In this document: one piece after another, positions 59,558 through 64,000 of the stretch
Layout: every line of letters starts with the position of its first letter
How positions within the stretch are numbered: position 1 is the stretch's first letter
Source of the DNA: Flavobacterium humi
GTDB taxonomy: Bacteria; Bacteroidota; Bacteroidia; Flavobacteriales; Flavobacteriaceae
Assembly (NCBI RefSeq): GCF_004745595.1
Contig: NZ_SRLH01000005.1
Span: forward strand, 1-64,000
Direction: 5' to 3'
Length of the DNA: 64,000 bases
The notes under the pieces: model-generated
What the model was told of the DNA's origin: nothing
Database searches by the model: none
What the model saw: only the letters and a program-made list of their open reading frames with translations
Made by a program: the position numbers and the translations under genes

Positions 59558-59992
59558 TTATAGTAGATTATCTTCTGTGAAACTAAAGTAATTGTACTTA
59601 GAAATAATAACATGATCTATTAAACTAATATCTAACAACTCACATGCATCTTTTAATTTTCTAGTGATTTTAATATCAGTTTCACTTGGTTTCATATTTC
59701 CACTTGGATGATTATGTACTAAAATAATACCAGAGGCATTACATTTTAGAGCAACACTTAAAATAATTCTAATATCTACTACTGTTCCTGAAATCCCTCC
59801 TTTTGAAAGTTGATAGATGCCTAATACACAATTTGATCTATTGACTAAAATAATTTTACACTCTTCTTGAAATTCAATGATGTCCAAATTCCATTTGGAT
59901 AAAATAAACTCAAAAGTTTCTTTACAATTTGTCAGTTTAATTTTATCTGTCTGATTGGTAGAATAGGAAACTTTAATTTCGGCTACTTTCAT
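59558..59992 (-). CDS. RadC-like JAMM-domain protein, mobile-element type
   Basis: The protein has 144 residues and consists mainly of the RadC C-terminal domain. It contains a full JAMM zinc motif: HNHPSGNMKPSETD (His-x-His-x7-Ser-x2-Asp). The helix-hairpin-helix N-terminal domain of full-length RadC is absent. Short RadC/JAB proteins of this kind are frequent in Bacteroidota integrative elements; their function there is not settled. The gene has AT-rich codon use like its neighbours. Confidence 0.88.
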   Translation of the reverse strand: MKVAEIKVSYSTNQTDKIKLTNCKETFEFILSKWNLDIIEFQEECKIILVNRSNCVLGIYQLSKGGISGTVVDIRIILSVALKCNASGIILVHNHPSGNMKPSETDIKITRKLKDACELLDISLIDHVIISKYNYFSFTEDNLL

Positions 59993-60060
59993 AATAATGA
60001 TATATTTAAAAACCTATTCTATATTCAATTATAATATAGAATAGGTTAATTCTTAATTTG

Positions 60061-60456
60061 TTAAGCATGTTTTAATTCTTGCTTATTATTCTTCGAGAAG
60101 TTTTCAAAGGCTGGTTTGAAATTCTCGTGAGATAGTTCGTATGGTCTTTTGCTATCTGTTGTTTCTTGGGCATAAACATATCTATGCGACAGCATAATAA
60201 CCTCTCCAGTGTCCTTATTGATATATTCATAAGGATCGCATTCTTCTTTAGTAATTTCTCCTTGCATTTGAGTTCCGATAAGGGCTTTGCATGTTACTTC
60301 ATCAAATGTTGCCAGAATAAATGCTTTTTTAGTAGTGGCATAAAAGTTGCCCGTTGCTTTGCTTTGTATCATTTCGATACCACCTTGAGCTTCTAAAACA
60401 AAGAATATTTTTCCATCCTCAGTTTGTCTTTCTTTAAAGTTGATAATTGTTACCAT
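60061..60456 (-). CDS. Hypothetical mobile-element protein (131 aa)
   Basis: The family is not named, although sequences of this kind (VTIINFKERQTEDGKIFFVL, with an internal KATGNFYATTKKA segment) occur beside RadC-like genes in Bacteroidota elements as far as I recall. It has no signal peptide or membrane segment, and looks like a compact beta-rich cytoplasmic protein. It lies 68 bp from the RadC-like gene in the same orientation, so the two may be cotranscribed. Confidence 0.6.
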   Translation of the reverse strand: MVTIINFKERQTEDGKIFFVLEAQGGIEMIQSKATGNFYATTKKAFILATFDEVTCKALIGTQMQGEITKEECDPYEYINKDTGEVIMLSHRYVYAQETTDSKRPYELSHENFKPAFENFSKNNKQELKHA

Positions 60457-60964
60457 TTTTTTGAGTTTTTGAATTGAGATTTACCAAATGATATTACCGC
60501 TAACTCAGCTATCACCTTGAGTATTGAGTGCATAATTTTTGGCGCAATGATTATCATTGCTCTAAATGAGTGGGGGTTTTTAGGGTGGTGGTTGTAATTA
60601 AATTTTCAGAAACTGAAATATCATATTCAATACTTGAGCAGAATTACAATCATAAAAATTCACCAGAAACAAATTTGTTTGGTTATTTTTTAAAGTATTC
60701 ATTTCAAAATGAACTGCAACTTTAACAATCAATTTTCAAAACAATAGATTTCAGGTTTGAAGCAGTGAATTTTTTAGCACTATTTTATTCCTGGTGCAAA
60801 AATATACCTTGATATGAATTGGTCGGGGGTGGTTGATTTTGAAATGACTGAGGGTGGGTTTATATAGGGTGGATTGAGCTTTTGAATTTTTTTAGAAAAA
60901 AAATTTTAGTTGTAAGAAATTGACTAATTTAAAAGTTTTTAAAAACACTATTAATGTTGTTGCC
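60457..60964. promoter_or_regulatory. 508-bp gene-free spacer with palindromes and G-tracts
   Basis: I see no gene here. A perfect palindrome with arms GCAATGAT/ATCATTGC and one central base lies at 60544-60560, and TTTCAG/CTGAAA around three A at 60604-60618. GGGTGG-type tracts occur at about 60583, 60825, 60852 and 60867, striking in such AT-rich DNA. The spacer must hold the promoters for the divergent 131-aa gene and the large NTPase gene. A transfer-origin or replication role is possible but unsupported by any relaxase gene in the window. Confidence 0.45.
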
Positions 60965-63900
60965 ATGAATTTTATAAAACAAATTGAATCTGCCTTAACT
61001 GCTATTAATCAAGCACGTTTCCAAGATCTTATAAATCACTTATTACACATACAAGGGTATACGTTTATTGGAGCGCCAGGGGCTGTTGTTGCAAAGGAGA
61101 AAACAAGTAAAGGTGCACCTGATTCATTTTTTGTAGAAGGTGACAAATATGTTTTTGTAGAATGTACGACAAAAGACAAGCTTGACGGAGTTAAGACATT
61201 TATCGGTAAATTAGAAAAAGATATTGAGCATTGCTTTGATGAAGTAAAAACTAGTATAAAAAAAGAAGATGTTAAAAAAGTAATATTGGCGTGTACTGAT
61301 AAAATTGATGCTGATGAGTATAGTAGATTGAAAAAGAAAGTTAAAGAATATAATTCCGAAACTGACCTAGAAGTTTTAGATATACAAAATTTACCCATGC
61401 ATATCTATGATTTTCCTGGTTTATCGGAGCAATATCTAGGAGTTGAAATTATTAAAGGAGAAATATATAATCTACCTGATTTCTTAGTTAAGACGACTAA
61501 AGGGTTGCAGCCTTCTTTAACAAATGATTTTGTTGTAAGAGAAAATGAACTTAAAGAATCCCTTGAACACATCGAGAATGTTGATATTCTATTATTATCA
61601 GGTCCAGCTGGAGTTGGTAAATCCAAATTAGCAGTAAAAATCTTAGAGGATTCCAAAGAAAATTACATCCCAATAGTCATTCAAAGTTCAGCGGTACCTC
61701 TTTGGGATGACTTTGTGCATTTATTTCAAAACGGAAAGGATTACATTATTCTTTTTGATGATGCGAATAAATCTGTGCAAAACTTAATTTATTTACTAAA
61801 TTTTATTCAGAAGCCTAAAGCCAACAAACTCAAAGTCGTAATCACTTCAAGAGATTATGTTAAGCATTTGGTTTCTCAGCAATTAAAAGACTTTGTTTAT
61901 AAGGAAGTTACAATTGAAAAATTAAAAGATGAAGATATTGAAAAAATAATTGTCACAACTTTGCCAAATCTTCAGCATTACTATGATATAAGAAAGAAAA
62001 TAGTTGAACTGTCCAAAGGTAATGCGAGGGTTGCACTAATGGCAACATATTCAGTAACTCCAGATTCTGAAACTAATTATTTGAATAGTCCAATATTGTT
62101 GTATGAAAAGTATTTTGAAAAAATAGCAGATGAAATTGACGTATTTACAAGACCAATTGTATTTAAAACTCTTGCTATAGTTTCCTTTTTTGGTTCTTTA
62201 GACAGAAATAATACTGATCTCAAAACAACATTAAAAAATAACTTTGATATTGATTGGAATGAACTATGGGTTATCATCCTTGAGTTGCATAGACATGAGG
62301 TATTGGATGTACACTCCAATGAAATAGTAAAAATTTCTGATCAGGTACTCGCTACTTATGCTTTTTACAAATGTTTTATTGATAATAACTCAGCAAGCAT
62401 AATATATTCAGATTGGATTTCTACTTTCATTGAAAAATATCCATCAAGAATTAAAAATACATTAGTAGATGTGAATAATACTTTTGGTTATCATCATATT
62501 AAAGACCTTGTAATGCCTCATTTGCAAAACATTATTTCTAGTGAAGAAACTAATGAAAAGCTATATTCCTTTTATACTTTGTTTTGGTTTTATAAAGGTT
62601 ACGACACTTTGCTTTACTTGAAAAAATGGATTGATGGATTGACCACAGAATGCATATCTGAAGAACTTAAATTTTCTTATGTACACAATGACCATACAAA
62701 GGCTTCTAAATATTTTGATTTATTAATTAACTTTTGGAATCATCCGAATGAACTTTTAAAACCAGCGATTGAGTTATCTATTGAATTGGTTGCAAAACAA
62801 CCTCAGAGGTTACCTGAATTTTTAAAATTTGTACATGACCATGTCAGTTACAAAGTTGAAGACCTACACAATGGATACGAAAGACAAAATATTATCTTAG
62901 ACATATTGTCAACTGAAAATCGCTCCTCTCTACACAAAGAAATTGCAAATGGCACTTTTTTAAATATTGGAGAAACTTTATTAGGATGGCATTTCACAGA
63001 ATTTGGTTCAAAAGGTATTTCTATTAATATAGTAAATTTTAATCTATATTATTCTCCACAGTTAGTAGAATTAAGGGCAAAAATATTCGATGGTTTATAT
63101 ATTCTATTTGAGCACGATAGAGAGCAGACAGAAAAAATATTAAATAAAATTGTTCTCCCTGGAGGGAAGATTGATAAACAAATCTATATTGATGAATTCC
63201 CAATTTATGAAAGATTAATTTCAGACAAACTCTCTCCAGAACAATACTCTCATTGCAAATTTGTAAACCGATTGTCGAAAAAAATTGTGGGATTGGAAAA
63301 TACAATTCCTGACAAATGGAATCAATTTATCAATTCAGATATTATCAATCTCTCAAAATTGTTAAAAACAGATGTCCTTGAAGATAAAAACGGAAAGTCT
63401 TGGCAAGAAAGAGAAGAGGAAAAGCGTCAAAAAATTCAGGACTACATTAAACCTAAACCATGGAATGAAATTGAGTCCTTACTTTATTCAATAAACTCAT
63501 TGTTTTTCCAACAACAAGGGAGAGATACTTGGGAAATAGAAGGTGGATTATCAGAAATTTTTATCGGAATTGCTAGTAAAGGAAAAAACGAAATAAAGAA
63601 AGCACTAACTCTTACTTTCAACAATAAGTTTTCATTCCAGTTTCAGCCACGGATTATCTATTTTATTATAAATAATAACATTCTAAGTGGTAAAGAATTG
63701 CTAACGTTGATTGATAAATCTGATTTTCGAGACAAAACTTCCTGTATTATTACGCTTTTAGAATGTCTTCCAGAAAATCAGATAAATATAAAATTTTTAA
63801 AACTTTTAATTCAAACTTTTAAAAGCAATGATCAATTATTCATACACAGATTGACAGACTATTTAAAATTTGATTCTGAATTCAATAATTACAAAAAGTC

Positions 63901-64000
63901 TAGTCGTGAAAATGGAATTAAGCAGCATAATATAATTTCTTATTTGACTGAAATTATACTACACAAACCAGTAATACAAAGATATGGTCTAGGACATCAT
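60965..64000 (+). CDS. PD-(D/E)xK-like nuclease fused to STAND-like NTPase, partial
   Basis: The frame is open from ATG 60965 to the window end (1012 codons) without a stop, so the gene continues to the right. The N-terminal ~110 residues look like a restriction-endonuclease fold: GAPDSFF with D53, then VFVECTTK with E66; the usual ExK Lys is Thr68, and K70 is close by. A P-loop NTPase follows: Walker A GPAGVGKS (213-220), Walker B IILFDD (D265, D266) and VVITSRDY as a sensor. The remaining ~650 residues are mostly helical and could form a repeat-based sensor. This layout of effector nuclease, NTPase and long C-terminal sensor matches Avs/STAND-type anti-phage proteins. Membership in a defined Avs type cannot be settled here. 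Confidence 0.8.
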   Translation, partial: MNFIKQIESALTAINQARFQDLINHLLHIQGYTFIGAPGAVVAKEKTSKGAPDSFFVEGDKYVFVECTTKDKLDGVKTFIGKLEKDIEHCFDEVKTSIKKEDVKKVILACTDKIDADEYSRLKKKVKEYNSETDLEVLDIQNLPMHIYDFPGLSEQYLGVEIIKGEIYNLPDFLVKTTKGLQPSLTNDFVVRENELKESLEHIENVDILLLSGPAGVGKSKLAVKILEDSKENYIPIVIQSSAVPLWDDFVHLFQNGKDYIILFDDANKSVQNLIYLLNFIQKPKANKLKVVITSRDYVKHLVSQQLKDFVYKEVTIEKLKDEDIEKIIVTTLPNLQHYYDIRKKIVELSKGNARVALMATYSVTPDSETNYLNSPILLYEKYFEKIADEIDVFTRPIVFKTLAIVSFFGSLDRNNTDLKTTLKNNFDIDWNELWVIILELHRHEVLDVHSNEIVKISDQVLATYAFYKCFIDNNSASIIYSDWISTFIEKYPSRIKNTLVDVNNTFGYHHIKDLVMPHLQNIISSEETNEKLYSFYTLFWFYKGYDTLLYLKKWIDGLTTECISEELKFSYVHNDHTKASKYFDLLINFWNHPNELLKPAIELSIELVAKQPQRLPEFLKFVHDHVSYKVEDLHNGYERQNIILDILSTENRSSLHKEIANGTFLNIGETLLGWHFTEFGSKGISINIVNFNLYYSPQLVELRAKIFDGLYILFEHDREQTEKILNKIVLPGGKIDKQIYIDEFPIYERLISDKLSPEQYSHCKFVNRLSKKIVGLENTIPDKWNQFINSDIINLSKLLKTDVLEDKNGKSWQEREEEKRQKIQDYIKPKPWNEIESLLYSINSLFFQQQGRDTWEIEGGLSEIFIGIASKGKNEIKKALTLTFNNKFSFQFQPRIIYFIINNNILSGKELLTLIDKSDFRDKTSCIITLLECLPENQINIKFLKLLIQTFKSNDQLFIHRLTDYLKFDSEFNNYKKSSRENGIKQHNIISYLTEIILHKPVIQRYGLGHH

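Noticed and set aside
59464..59580. Possible 38-aa + strand gene (MFKLVIGKK...)
   Set aside because: It overlaps the 3' end of the RadC-like gene, has no recognisable feature and could arise by chance.

Overview
The window reads as Bacteroidota chromosome, most likely a Flavobacterium-like genus. Grounds: an OMP_b-brl-type TonB receptor with a carboxypeptidase-like N-terminal domain, start codons that mostly lack Shine-Dalgarno sequences, a Bacteroidota-style extracellular contractile injection system (eCIS), and a RadC/JAMM gene in an AT-rich island. This is inference from gene families; no rRNA or other taxonomic marker is present.

Region 1 (1-32.5 kb, all + strand) is the right-hand part of a non-ribosomal peptide synthetase (NRPS) cluster that starts left of the window. 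Its synthetases are A-T-E (partial), C-A-T-C-A-T, C-A-T-C-A-T-C and C-A-T-C. Adenylation codes read from the sequence suggest (D-)Asp, Ser, Ala, Ser, Ala-like and Gly. Accessory genes are a CmlA-like di-iron beta-hydroxylase, a TonB-dependent receptor, a type II thioesterase, a 119-aa orphan, a PvdE/SyrD-type cyclic-peptide ABC exporter, a membrane-anchored S33-like hydrolase, a putative ATP-grasp enzyme and an Sfp-type phosphopantetheinyl transferase. No type I thioesterase is visible, and two synthetases end in condensation domains. Exporter plus receptor plus Asp plus hydroxylase would fit a siderophore, but an antibiotic-like peptide is equally possible. A strong hairpin terminator closes the region.

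Region 2 (32.8-55.9 kb, + strand) is an apparently complete eCIS locus: Pvc16-type terminator, one large sheath, two tube proteins, a 58-aa Pvc6/DUF5908 protein, a LysM-type hub adaptor, VgrG-like spike, PAAR tip, gp25 wedge, two giant baseplate proteins, two poorly characterised structural proteins, tape measure, a 1187-aa candidate cargo toxin and the AAA+ ATPase. The candidate toxin has a disordered Lys-rich N-terminus, an amphipathic core and a C-terminal RGH-type (EndoNS/NUC1-like) nuclease domain.

Region 3 (56-57.6 kb, - strand) holds two ordinary chromosomal genes (a YbhB/PEBP protein and an AraC regulator), then a strong terminator and the 3' half of a tRNA-Asn gene. That fragment is truncated in the anticodon loop and looks like an attachment-site remnant.

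Region 4 (57.6-64 kb) is visibly AT-richer and is probably an integrated element: phased short repeats next to the tRNA fragment, several hypothetical genes, a Cro/C1-type regulator, a RadC-like JAMM protein, a G-tract-bearing spacer and the first 1012 codons of a very large protein running off the window. That protein joins a PD-(D/E)xK-like nuclease domain to a P-loop (STAND-like) NTPase and is a candidate anti-phage defence protein.
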